A DNA stretch of 64,000 bases from Stutzerimonas stutzeri. Lineage in GTDB: Bacteria; Pseudomonadota; Gammaproteobacteria; Pseudomonadales; Pseudomonadaceae. The DNA is taken from positions 331,629 through 395,628 of the forward strand of contig NZ_JYHV01000014.1 of NCBI RefSeq assembly GCF_000952685.1, given 5' to 3'. The stretch's first letter is position 1, and each line of letters begins with the position of its first letter. The translations under genes and the position numbers were made by a program. The notes beneath the pieces were generated by a model, which had not been told where the DNA came from, ran no database searches, and worked only from the letters and a program-made list of their open reading frames with translations. Of this stretch, positions 8,063 to 15,011 are shown one piece after another.

Positions 8063-9328
8063 TCACGCTCCAACGGTGATGAGCTCGTTCCAGTTGGTGG
8101 TGTAGCAGTGGCTTTTCATGTCGCGGCGCATGCCCCATTCCGGTTCGGCAGGTACCCGGCCCAGGCGCACCGTGCCGCGACCCTCGCGCTTGTTGATCTG
8201 ATCTACGATGCTCATCAAGCGTTCCGCTCCGCGCCGCGGTGCCGGGGCGAACAGGTCCGGCGTCACCTCGCCGCGCTGGCTCAAGTCGATCAGCAGCACC
8301 GCGCATTTCGAGTAAGCGTAGCCGGGCCGGTAGATATGTCGCAGGCCGCGCAGGGCGACGGCTAGTAGGTCGCGCGTGTCGTCCGTGGGTGTGGCGAGCG
8401 GGCAGGTGATGCCGTTGGCGTACCGGGGCAGCTCTGGGTTGTGATACTGCGTCTGCAGGCTCACCTGCAGCGCTCCACAGAGCGATTGCTGCTGGCGGAG
8501 CTTCTCGGCGGCGCGAGTGACGTAGGTGGCCATCGCTTCCTGGATGGGGTCCAGGTCTCGCAGCTTTTTGCCAAACATCTTGCTCGAGCAGATCGCCTGC
8601 TTGGGTGGAGGGCCTTCGTTCATTCCGATGCAGCTGATGCCGCGCAGTTCGCGCGCGGTTCGCTCCAGGGTGACGCCGAAGGTCTTGCGCAGGGTGCCGA
8701 TGTCGTATTGGGCGAGATCCCATGCCGTATCGATACCCAACGGTCGCAACCGCGCAGCCAGGCGCCGCCCAACGCCCCAGACTTCACTCACCGCCGCGAT
8801 GCGCAGTAGCCGCTCCTGCCGGGCCGGATCGGTTAGGTCCACCACGCCGCCAGTGGCCGGCCACTTCTTCGCGGCCCAGTTGGCTAACTTGGCGAGCGTC
8901 TTCGTCGTGCTGATGCCAACGCCTACCGGCATGCCCACCCACTGCAGCAGCCGCGCGCGGATCCGCTTGCCGTACTGGGTCAGATCCTCCTGCACGCCGC
9001 TCATGTCGCCCCAAGCCTCATCGATCGAATACACCTCGATCGCCGGCAGCATGCTGGCCAGCACCGTCATCACCCGGTTACTGATATCGGCATACAGCGT
9101 GTAGTTGCTCGAGCGCACCACCACCCCGGCGGCGGCGAGCTGGTCACGCACTTGGAAGAAGGGCGCGCCCATGGGGATGCCGAGCTGCTTTACCTCGCTG
9201 GTCCGCGCGATCACGCAGCCGTCGTTGTTCGAGAGCACCACCACCGGTTTGCGCTTGAGCTCCGGCTGGCAAATCCGCTCGCAGCTGCAGTAGAACGCGT
9301 TGCAGTCGATCAGGGCGAAGATCGGCAT
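8063..9328 (-). CDS. umuC: Y-family DNA polymerase V catalytic subunit UmuC
   Basis: This 421-residue full-length UmuC is an error-prone translesion polymerase used in the SOS response. The first catalytic aspartate is in 'FALIDCNAFYCSCERI', and the invariant 'YSIDEAWGDM' supplies the other acidic pair. 'VGISTTKTLAKLANWAAKK' is the palm/fingers helix, and helix-hairpin-helix and little-finger regions follow. The C-terminal DUF4113-type end is 'RRDMKSHCYTTNWNELITV'. The start overlaps the umuD stop by one base (TAATG), so the two are co-translated and should be controlled by the LexA box at 9786-9801. Confidence 0.95.
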   Translation of the reverse strand: MPIFALIDCNAFYCSCERICQPELKRKPVVVLSNNDGCVIARTSEVKQLGIPMGAPFFQVRDQLAAAGVVVRSSNYTLYADISNRVMTVLASMLPAIEVYSIDEAWGDMSGVQEDLTQYGKRIRARLLQWVGMPVGVGISTTKTLAKLANWAAKKWPATGGVVDLTDPARQERLLRIAAVSEVWGVGRRLAARLRPLGIDTAWDLAQYDIGTLRKTFGVTLERTARELRGISCIGMNEGPPPKQAICSSKMFGKKLRDLDPIQEAMATYVTRAAEKLRQQQSLCGALQVSLQTQYHNPELPRYANGITCPLATPTDDTRDLLAVALRGLRHIYRPGYAYSKCAVLLIDLSQRGEVTPDLFAPAPRRGAERLMSIVDQINKREGRGTVRLGRVPAEPEWGMRRDMKSHCYTTNWNELITVGA

Positions 9329-9765
9329 TACCGCCCCACGTAGCTGATGACCCAGCGCACCATGCCGAAAATCTCGACCAGCTCCTCGAGCTCCAAGTTG
9401 AGCGGCTGGGCGAAGCGGTGGGCGGCTTTCAGTACCAGGCGCCCCTCGGCATCCTCGGTCAGCAGCCGCACCCGGTATTGGCTTTCTCCATCCATCCCGA
9501 CCACCACGTAACAGTCCGGCGCGCAGCGGGCCGAGCGGTCCACCACCAGGCGATCGCCCGGGTACATGCCAAAGCCCAGCAGGCTGTCATCATCGACCCT
9601 CACTACCCAGATTTGCGGCGCCCCGAGGCCCACCAGGCTGTCCAGCGAGAGGCAACCTTCCTTCTCGTCCTCGGCGGGCGACTGAAAGCCCGTAATGCGC
9701 AGGTCCGCGGCTTCCGGCAGCAGGTGCCGCAGCCGATCCTCGCGACCCAGAATAGTGAGCGTCAT
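9328..9765 (-). CDS. umuD: UmuD-like S24 peptidase-fold subunit, catalytic lysine replaced
   Basis: This 145-residue protein (E. coli UmuD is 139) has the UmuD layout: 'GFQSPAEDEKEGCLSLDSLV' aligns with the cleavage-site region, 'VDDDSLLGFGMYPGDRLVVD' carries the nucleophilic serine, and 'DVFGVV'-like 'EIFGMVRWVI' closes the fold. In E. coli the dyad lysine lies in 'FTVKKL'. Here the equivalent is 'YRVRLL', an arginine, and the Cys-Gly cleavage point is Thr-Gly. It is not the truncated UmuD' form. Self-cleavage may therefore be impaired, altered or unnecessary. It is the first gene of the umuDC pair and starts 21 bp from a LexA box. Confidence 0.85.
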   Translation of the reverse strand: MTLTILGREDRLRHLLPEAADLRITGFQSPAEDEKEGCLSLDSLVGLGAPQIWVVRVDDDSLLGFGMYPGDRLVVDRSARCAPDCYVVVGMDGESQYRVRLLTEDAEGRLVLKAAHRFAQPLNLELEELVEIFGMVRWVISYVGR

Positions 9766-9785
9766 AGAGCAACTTCCGTAAAATA

Positions 9786-9801
9786 CTGTATGTGTATACA
9801 G
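9786..9801. promoter_or_regulatory. LexA (SOS) box between umuD and the SRAP-like gene
   Basis: CTGTATGTGTATACAG matches the gammaproteobacterial LexA consensus (CTG-N10-CAG with an alternating TA core) and sits inside a slightly longer palindrome, TACTGTATGTGTATACAGTA. It lies 21 bp upstream of umuD (minus strand) and 62 bp upstream of the divergent gene at 9863, so it can control both. Confidence 0.93.
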
Positions 9802-9862
9802 TAAAACGAAAGAGACCCCTCGCGGTCAATTGGAAACAGCAGCCCGATGACCGGAGGCAACC

Positions 9863-10291
9863 ATGTGCGGTGGCGTAGAAGCGCGAGACGCCGAGAAGGC
9901 CTACAAGGTCTATTTCCCCAGCCCTAAAGCGGCCTTCCCGGTGATGCTCGAGGGCGGCGAGGCGCTGGGCTGGGTCAGGTGGGGCCGACGCCGCGAAGAG
10001 CCCGGCCAAGGCCCGCAAGGCGGCTGGGCACGGCTGGAGACGGTAGAGCGGGGCGGCTGGGAGAAGTACCAGCCCCTACGCGCGTTCGGCCTGGTGCAAC
10101 GCTACATGGAGAAGGACGCCGATCGGACGTCCCACTGGTTCGACATGCAGGAAGGCTTCGCGCTGGACTGCCTGGTACTGGGGGCGGGTGATCAGCGGCG
10201 CGTGTATGTGGTCACCAGCACGCCGCCGGAGGAGTATTCCTGGATACATGATCGGTGGCCGATAGTCGCGAGAATCTTAGGCGCAACATAA
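9863..10291 (+). CDS. Short SRAP/YedK-like protein (SOS-associated)
   Basis: This 142-residue protein begins 'MCGGVEARDAEKAYKVYFPS'. SRAP (YedK/HMCES) proteins begin MCG with a Cys 2 that becomes covalently linked to abasic sites in single-stranded DNA. Near the C-terminus 'SWIHDRWPIVARIL' matches the conserved 'IHDRMPVIL' motif with the catalytic His, preceded by a 'VYVVTS' strand like 'ILTT'. It is much shorter than typical SRAP proteins (about 220 aa), and the middle ('GRRREEPGQGPQGGWARLE') is condensed. A GGAGG site precedes the ATG. Its divergence from umuDC across a LexA box supports a DNA-damage role. Family membership is my inference from the two end motifs. Confidence 0.7.
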   Translation: MCGGVEARDAEKAYKVYFPSPKAAFPVMLEGGEALGWVRWGRRREEPGQGPQGGWARLETVERGGWEKYQPLRAFGLVQRYMEKDADRTSHWFDMQEGFALDCLVLGAGDQRRVYVVTSTPPEEYSWIHDRWPIVARILGAT

Positions 10292-10375
10292 CGGCTATGG
10301 ACTTCGATCTTAACAGCGCGCGTTTGTCTGTGGCTCTCGCCCCTCGTACTTCCGCAAAGCTCCTGAAAGCGGGAA

Positions 10376-11794
10376 CTACTCTATTCCGGCCGCTAACGAT
10401 ACTAACTCGTAATAGCCCTTAAGCGGTTCTTTGTGGTTGGCCTTTTCTAACACCATATTTGCAATGTACGATATTTGACTAATAGAGTTAGAGTGAAATA
10501 GATTTCGGGCTTCCGCTTGCGGCATTCGCCAAACCTTGAGCAGTTTGTTAGCTAAAGCATGTACTTCGAGGATTTCAGTTCCAAAATAGAGTGAGCCTGG
10601 ACTCGGATATTTTTGGTTGAAGTGCGCCTGTAGCTTGTCCAAGTCTTCGCTTACTAACTTCGAAAAAATTTCTTCCTCATGGTGCATGATGAATGTTAGG
10701 TAGGCGGCAAAGAAAAAATGGTAAGGTTTCCCTTCCATCTGTTTGCTGGTGCCTGACAGCGCTTGTAAAACTCTCAGTAGCTGCCTTAAGTCAGTTCCGA
10801 AAGTTTCTGCAAGAAGCTTTACTGTTAACTGGGGCTCAGTTAGTTGTGAGTCGAAAATACAATCTGGACCTGGGGATATGTGTGAAGCAAAAGAATACCC
10901 GCGATTGGACGGGCTTTGCGAAAGATAACCTAAGCTGCAGATATTAATGTATTCATCATCTTTTACGTGGGCTTTAATCCAGCCATCTAGGCCTTGTTTC
11001 GGGAACGTGTAAGTAAGTTCAAAAAATCTTTTCAAGTATAAAGAGGACGAAAACCCCATCCCGTATACGGCGTTCACTGAGTGGGCAAGTTGGGATGTGT
11101 CTGTTGCAATAATAAATTTGCAGTTAGGTATGTCAAAGAAATGCTTCACCCTCTCTAACAGCTCGATAGAATAGGTAGGTCTACATCTGTCTAGCTCGTC
11201 GATAAAGATATATACAGGTTTGTCAGCGTTATGTTTTTTCGCTTCATGAACCAGTGCCGAGAGCTTCTTTTTAAAATCCGCTACAGCTTCATTGCTTTTT
11301 TTGTTGTTCTTAATTAGCTCTTCAGCAAACTTAGAAAGGCTCTCAGTGGTAAAGCCATCAGCGGACGTGGCATTTGCACCTGCTTCAGCTATTTCGTCGG
11401 CGTCAAGGCCGGTGAATTTTTTCGTAATGTGTTTGATTGCGATTGGTGCGGTCGCGGCTATTGCGGCGCCTGCAGATGACGCTAGCTCTGATAACTTTCG
11501 TTTATTTGGAACCGAACTAGGAAGGCATTTTTCTAACTGATCTCTTATGTTCGCAACTAGCGAAATCAGTGGATCACCGGTGTAATCATTCTCCCATGCG
11601 TTGAAATAGACCGTCGCGCGGGATGGCATAAGATCGAGACGCCAATTTGTAATGAAAAAGGTTTTACCGGTGCCCCAAGGCGAATTGATATTAACGACGC
11701 TGATGTGCTCGGACTCGTCAATGTATGAGGTAAGGAACTGGGCATTCTTTTCGCGAGACATTAAGTCGTCCCGCCAAGCAATTTTGTTTGTCAT
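10376..11794 (-). CDS. KAP-family P-loop NTPase, candidate phage-defence gene
   Basis: This 472-residue protein has a Walker A motif near residue 40 ('VVNINSPWGTGKTFFITN'), a KAP-specific 'VYFNAWENDYTGDP' just after it, and Walker B 'KPVYIFIDELDRCRPTYSIE' near residue 195. A sensor-like 'KFIIATDTSQLAHSV' follows. A short hydrophobic patch lies between Walker A and B ('SSAGAAIAATAPIAI'). KAP NTPases are often membrane-associated and include PifA, which excludes phage T7. The gene is clearly richer in A+T than its neighbours and sits between the SOS block and the repressor, a position where temperate phages carry cargo. A defence role is inference. Confidence 0.85.
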   Translation of the reverse strand: MTNKIAWRDDLMSREKNAQFLTSYIDESEHISVVNINSPWGTGKTFFITNWRLDLMPSRATVYFNAWENDYTGDPLISLVANIRDQLEKCLPSSVPNKRKLSELASSAGAAIAATAPIAIKHITKKFTGLDADEIAEAGANATSADGFTTESLSKFAEELIKNNKKSNEAVADFKKKLSALVHEAKKHNADKPVYIFIDELDRCRPTYSIELLERVKHFFDIPNCKFIIATDTSQLAHSVNAVYGMGFSSSLYLKRFFELTYTFPKQGLDGWIKAHVKDDEYINICSLGYLSQSPSNRGYSFASHISPGPDCIFDSQLTEPQLTVKLLAETFGTDLRQLLRVLQALSGTSKQMEGKPYHFFFAAYLTFIMHHEEEIFSKLVSEDLDKLQAHFNQKYPSPGSLYFGTEILEVHALANKLLKVWRMPQAEARNLFHSNSISQISYIANMVLEKANHKEPLKGYYELVSLAAGIE

Positions 11795-11851
11795 TTCTAT
11801 CTCGCGAAAAGGTTAGTGGGCGACTGCCCCGGCTAAAAACAATGAACAAAC

Positions 11852-12175
11852 TCAACCGCAAAGCTTGATTCCTGCTTCGATCACGGTTTCAACACTAACT
11901 CTTGCACTAGGATTGCTCTCGTTAGCAGCCCACACCTGCTCCAACGGATCCAGCCCAAGCTGGCGAGCCTTCCCGCTGGCAGCACCGTTCACGCCATACA
12001 TCCGCCCGGTTTCCGGATCGGTGACGACCACGGCGTTGCCGGGCAGGCACTGCAGGTGCATCTCTTCGGGGATGAAGGGCCAGGCATCGCCGAAGTCTTC
12101 GGCGCTGATCAGCTTGGGCGGGGCGGCGAGGGCGAGGGGGCTGGCCAGCAGCAGGCCGAGTAGGACTTTGCGCAT
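11852..12175 (-). CDS. Secreted DUF2511 (YebY-like) protein
   Basis: This 107-residue protein has a signal peptide ('MRKVLLGLLLASPLALAAPP') followed by 'LISAEDFGDAWPFIPEEMHL', the hallmark opening of DUF2511/YebY proteins. 'CLPGNAVVVTDPETGRMYGV' and a C-terminal Cys complete a likely disulfide-bonded periplasmic domain. Its role in the prophage is unknown. An AAGGAA ribosome site precedes the ATG. It is followed by the AT-rich KAP gene on the same strand. Confidence 0.75.
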   Translation of the reverse strand: MRKVLLGLLLASPLALAAPPKLISAEDFGDAWPFIPEEMHLQCLPGNAVVVTDPETGRMYGVNGAASGKARQLGLDPLEQVWAANESNPSARVSVETVIEAGIKLCG

Positions 12176-12204
12176 AGAAACGTTCCTTGTTTGATGAGGG
12201 CAGG

Positions 12205-12447
12205 TCAGCGGCTACGGGCGCCGGTGATGATGTACAGCACATCCGCATCAGTGCGGGCGGCCAACGCCTGCAGGTAGTCGATGGGGATGATTGAAGTACC
12301 GTTCTCGAAGCGCTTCTGCATGTAGTCGGTCATGCCGGCCAGGTGGGCCAGCTCGTGCACCTGCAGATTGAGGCGCTTGCGCTCTTCGAGCAGGCGGTCA
12401 CCGAAGTGGCGGGGCTGGTCGTCTAGGTCGATGGCTGCTGCGGTCAT
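12205..12447 (-). CDS. Small XRE-type DNA-binding protein
   Basis: This 80-residue protein has a helix-turn-helix region, 'FGDRLLEERKRLNLQVHELA' and 'LAGMTDYMQKRFENGTSIIP', then 'YLQALAARTDADVLYIITG'. That last segment matches the end of the HTH in the adjacent repressor gene ('VDVLYVLTGRRG'), so the two look like paralogues, this one lacking the C-terminal extension. An AAGGAG site precedes the ATG, and the palindrome CACTCA-GCGT-TGAGTG lies 19 bp upstream. It is probably a second regulator of the lysogeny region. Confidence 0.75.
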   Translation of the reverse strand: MTAAAIDLDDQPRHFGDRLLEERKRLNLQVHELAHLAGMTDYMQKRFENGTSIIPIDYLQALAARTDADVLYIITGARSR

Positions 12448-12465
12448 GGGCGTCTCCTTGCCTGT

Positions 12466-12483
12466 TCACTCAGCGTTGAGTGA
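12466..12483. promoter_or_regulatory. Palindromic operator upstream of the small XRE gene
   Basis: TCACTCA-GCGT-TGAGTGA is a perfect inverted repeat with 7-bp arms. It sits between the two XRE genes, close to the start of the 80-residue one (ATG at 12447) and just after the stop of the upstream repressor. Autoregulation by either repressor is plausible. Confidence 0.55.
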
Positions 12484-12485
12484 GT

Positions 12486-12833
12486 TCATTGGTCTGAATC
12501 GATTACGTACCGTCCGGTCGACTCGGCCAGCGCGGCAGTCATGCGCCGCACGGCGGCGCGATCGCTCTCTGGCATCGCGCGGTAATGGTTGAGTAGTGCG
12601 GATTCGTCTTCGGCAAGCGCGGTTTCGCTGAGCGCTCCCCGCCGCCCTGTAAGGACGTAGAGCACGTCCACACCGGCGGCGGCTACGGCCTCCAGGTAGG
12701 CGGCGTCAGGGCTACGCTCGCCCTTCTCATAGTTGAACTGGGTTGTCTTGGACACCTTCGCTACAGCAGCGAAATCGCCTTGATTGAGGCCCAGCCGCGC
12801 ACGCTCTTCCTTCAGCCTTTCGCCGATTTTCAA
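12486..12833 (-). CDS. Prophage XRE-family repressor (CI-like)
   Basis: The N-terminal HTH is 'KIGERLKEERARLGLNQGDF' and 'SKTTQFNYEKGERSPDAAYL', followed by 'DVLYVLTGRRG' and a C-terminal helical extension ('ALLNHYRAMPESDRAAVRRM'). About 115 residues. I place the start at TTG 12833, directly before KIGERL and 8 nt after a GGAG site. The ATG at 12908 would run through the operator. There is no S24 peptidase domain, so induction would not be by RecA-driven self-cleavage. It is divergent from the Cro-like gene at 12920 and is the likely lysogeny repressor. Confidence 0.8.
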   Translation of the reverse strand: MKIGERLKEERARLGLNQGDFAAVAKVSKTTQFNYEKGERSPDAAYLEAVAAAGVDVLYVLTGRRGALSETALAEDESALLNHYRAMPESDRAAVRRMTAALAESTGRYVIDSDQ

Positions 12834-12852
12834 CAAAACGACTCCAATAGGC

Positions 12853-12883
12853 GTTGACAGTTCAACGCACGTTGAATAATCTG
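12853..12883 (+). promoter_or_regulatory. Early rightward promoter with overlapping repressor operator
   Basis: TTGACA (12855-12860) and TAATCT (12878-12883) are spaced by exactly 17 bp. The spacer is filled by the perfect palindrome TTCAACG-CA-CGTTGAA (12862-12877). A third half-site CGTTGA (12853-12858) overlaps the -35 box. A repressor bound here would block RNA polymerase from transcribing the gene at 12920 and the early operon. Sequence features are seen directly; their use is inferred. Confidence 0.72.
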
Positions 12884-12919
12884 CACTCGTCATCACACGA
12901 AACCACACGAAGTTGAACT

Positions 12920-13186
12920 ATGCCGAACGGATACCCAAGCGAGCAAGCGTGCACCGACGCGCGCAACCGCCTCAGCCAACTCGGCCTGTCCGCGAAGGAA
13001 TGGGCCGAGCAGAACGATCTGACTCCCTCGACCGTTTACGCCGTACTCAACGGGCAGAAGAAGTGTTTGCGCGGCGAAGCTCACCGCGCCGCTGTGTTGC
13101 TTGGCATGAAGGAAGGTGTGGTCGCCGGTGTATCTGAAGAATACGGCCGCCGCGCGACCGACATCGGCGCCGTGATTCCAAAGTAA
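12920..13186 (+). CDS. Small phage HTH protein (Cro/Cox-like, BcepMu gp16-type)
   Basis: This 88-residue protein has the pattern 'LSAKEWAEQNDLTPSTVYAV' and 'LNGQKKCLRGEAHRAAVLLG', typical of the BcepMu gp16-like phage DNA-binding family. As the first gene of the rightward early operon, opposite the repressor, it probably acts as the anti-repressor or Cro/Cox switch. Its TAA overlaps the next ATG by one base (TAATG). Confidence 0.8.
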   Translation: MPNGYPSEQACTDARNRLSQLGLSAKEWAEQNDLTPSTVYAVLNGQKKCLRGEAHRAAVLLGMKEGVVAGVSEEYGRRATDIGAVIPK

Positions 13187-13695
13187 TGGCATTGGCCCCA
13201 GCGAGAAACCAGAAGATGAAGCGCACCGTTCTAGAGAGCCGCCGGCAAGTGATGAGCGCAGTGGTCTGCGACTACCCAGGCGGGCGCGAGTGCGCTGCGG
13301 CACGGCTGGGCCTGCCGATCAAGAAGCTGGACAACCACGTCTATGAAAACGCCGGTAGCCGCCCATTGAGCGATGATCAAATTCATCAGCTCGAGCAAGA
13401 GACCGGCACCACGCATTTTCCTGACTACGTCGCTGCGCTGTATGGCGGCATGTTCGTACCGGTCGCCAACCCGGACGAGCTGGACAACATCGAGCTGTAT
13501 GAACGCTGCATGAAAACTGCCGTAAAGCGCGGTGCAGTGGACAAGATCATTTCCCAAGCGCTGAGCAACGGGGAGATCGACGAAGGGGAGGCCAAGGCCA
13601 TCCTCGAGGCCCACCGCCAGCACATGGCAGCACGGCATTCAGAGGTACACGCAGTGATTCTTCTGCACCGGTCGCGGTTGCCGGGGCAGAACTAA
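13186..13695 (+). CDS. YmfL-like phage regulatory protein
   Basis: This 169-residue protein contains 'PGGRECAAARLGLPIKKLDN', 'YENAGSRPLSDDQIHQLEQE' and 'FPDYVAALYGGMFVPV', the pattern of YmfL-type (CII-like) phage regulators, which have an N-terminal DNA-binding helix bundle. The C-terminal part is helical and charged. The start at 13186 overlaps the previous stop; ATG 13216 ('MKRTVLESRRQ') is an alternative. Second gene of the early operon. Confidence 0.75.
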   Translation: MALAPARNQKMKRTVLESRRQVMSAVVCDYPGGRECAAARLGLPIKKLDNHVYENAGSRPLSDDQIHQLEQETGTTHFPDYVAALYGGMFVPVANPDELDNIELYERCMKTAVKRGAVDKIISQALSNGEIDEGEAKAILEAHRQHMAARHSEVHAVILLHRSRLPGQN

Positions 13696-13769
13696 GGAAA
13701 GCAGTCGGCGCGAGAGCGTCAGAGATTACCGGCCCAGGCCGGAGCCGCGATTGGCGGTGGGGAGGATGA

Positions 13770-14087
13770 GTGAGCGTTGCCCATAACGGTGGTTATAAGT
13801 GCCTGTGCCCAGCCTGCGGGAGCCGCATGCGGATCCGCAACAGCGAGGCGCAGACGCCAACATTCAAGACGATGTACGCGCAGTGCACCTCGATAGCGTG
13901 CAGCGCTACCTACAGCGGCTCGTTGACATGGGATCACGAACTGAGCCCGTCCGGTCTGGACGCCCCTAGGGTGCGGCTGCCGGTTGCGCCCTCGGTGCAA
14001 CGCATGCAGGCGCTGCGCGACAGCCGCGAGAAAACCGATCAACTCGACATGCTGGATCACATGGAACCGGAGGCCGTAAACGCATGA
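13770..14087 (+). CDS. Ogr/Delta-type zinc-finger late activator
   Basis: This 105-residue protein has 'CLCPACGSRMRIRNSE' and 'CTSIACSATYSGSLTWDHEL', the two Cys pairs and downstream 'W..ELSPSG' of the Ogr/Delta family, which activates P2-type late genes through RNA polymerase alpha. It starts at GTG 13770 after GGAGG. It lies among early genes rather than immediately after D as ogr does in P2, as also seen in some Pseudomonas P2-like phages. The stop overlaps the next ATG. Confidence 0.85.
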   Translation: MSVAHNGGYKCLCPACGSRMRIRNSEAQTPTFKTMYAQCTSIACSATYSGSLTWDHELSPSGLDAPRVRLPVAPSVQRMQALRDSREKTDQLDMLDHMEPEAVNA

Positions 14088-14464
14088 ATACCCTCACCAC
14101 CACCGCAGGCAACGCCCAGGAATACCGCACCACCATGCAGGAGGCCGCGCTGCACTTCCTGCAACGCCACCAGGGCGAGCACCTGGCTGACGATGGCCAT
14201 CTGTTTGACCGCGCAGTGAGCTACCTGGTTAACGCTCTGGACGTGCCCACGTTCATGGCTGATCGGCTGGTGTATCTGGCGATGAGCGACCTGTACGGCA
14301 AGCATAAGCCAGCGCCGATCGGCATTGATTACGGCACGGGCGATTCAGCTACGGTCGCCCTGCTGCGTTTCTCCACCGGCGAGAAGGTATTAATCCCTTG
14401 CCGCCACTTGCCGTTGCGCCTCCAGCCGCCGACGGCTCAGCCGGCTGCAGCAGCCGCTAACTGA
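14084..14464 (+). CDS. Phage early protein of unknown function
   Basis: This 126-residue protein starts 4 bp inside the previous gene (ATGA overlap), so the two are coupled. It has helical 'EAALHFLQRHQGEHLADDGH' and 'LDVPTFMADRLVYLAMSDLY', a small beta segment, and a low-complexity Pro/Ala tail. I recognise no domain. The position between ogr and the primase suggests an early or regulatory role. Confidence 0.6.
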   Translation: MNTLTTTAGNAQEYRTTMQEAALHFLQRHQGEHLADDGHLFDRAVSYLVNALDVPTFMADRLVYLAMSDLYGKHKPAPIGIDYGTGDSATVALLRFSTGEKVLIPCRHLPLRLQPPTAQPAAAAAN

Positions 14465-14520
14465 TCACCCCCTGAATTGAATCCCGTCTCCATGCCCGCC
14501 GTTGCGCGGGTAGGGGAAAG

Positions 14521-14781
14521 TTGCGCCCGAATGGTGGCTTTATGTGTGACATCACTCTGCAAATCAGGCTCAAGCCCGGCCAGGCCGAGGCCTACCTGCG
14601 CTGGATTACTTGCCAGTACGAACAACTCATGTCGGCGTGCTGGTACGACGACAAATACCGCTACACGCCCCAGGGTTTGCGTGGTCCGAAAATTCTCCAG
14701 GACCACCCACACATCGCCGGACTGAACCGCACGGCGCGCGAGCTGGTGAAGCAATTGAAAGCTGCTGAGGTGCCGGCATGA
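14521..14781 (+). CDS. Small phage early protein
   Basis: An 86-codon frame starting at TTG 14521 behind an AGGGGAAAG site. The alternative ATG at 14542 would give a 79-residue protein starting 'MCDITLQIRLKPGQAEAYLR'. It contains 'WITCQYEQLMSACWYDDKYR'. Function unknown. Its stop overlaps the next start (ATGA), so it belongs to the early operon. Confidence 0.6.
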   Translation: MRPNGGFMCDITLQIRLKPGQAEAYLRWITCQYEQLMSACWYDDKYRYTPQGLRGPKILQDHPHIAGLNRTARELVKQLKAAEVPA

Positions 14782-15011
14782 GCAAGCCGATGCCCATCTG
14801 CGACGCTATCGCAGCAGACCCCATCCACTTCCTGTTCAAAGCGAAAGTGGAGCAGCTCACGCGCGCGTCCACCTACCAGGACCAGCATCTCGCGCTGTAC
14901 GGCTTGCAGGGCCACCTGGACGGTTTAGCCGAAGCGAAAGTGATCACCTGGGAACAGTGGCGTGACGCGCAGGAAGAGTCGCGCACGATTCTCTGGGGAG
15001 CAGATGCATGA
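14778..15011 (+). CDS. Small phage early protein
   Basis: This 77-residue protein is overlapped by 4 bp at both ends with its neighbours. It is helical, with 'FLFKAKVEQLTRASTYQDQH' and 'LAEAKVITWEQWRDAQEESR'. I recognise no family. Tight coupling to the primase-helicase gene hints at a replication-related accessory, but that is only context. Confidence 0.6.
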   Translation: MSKPMPICDAIAADPIHFLFKAKVEQLTRASTYQDQHLALYGLQGHLDGLAEAKVITWEQWRDAQEESRTILWGADA

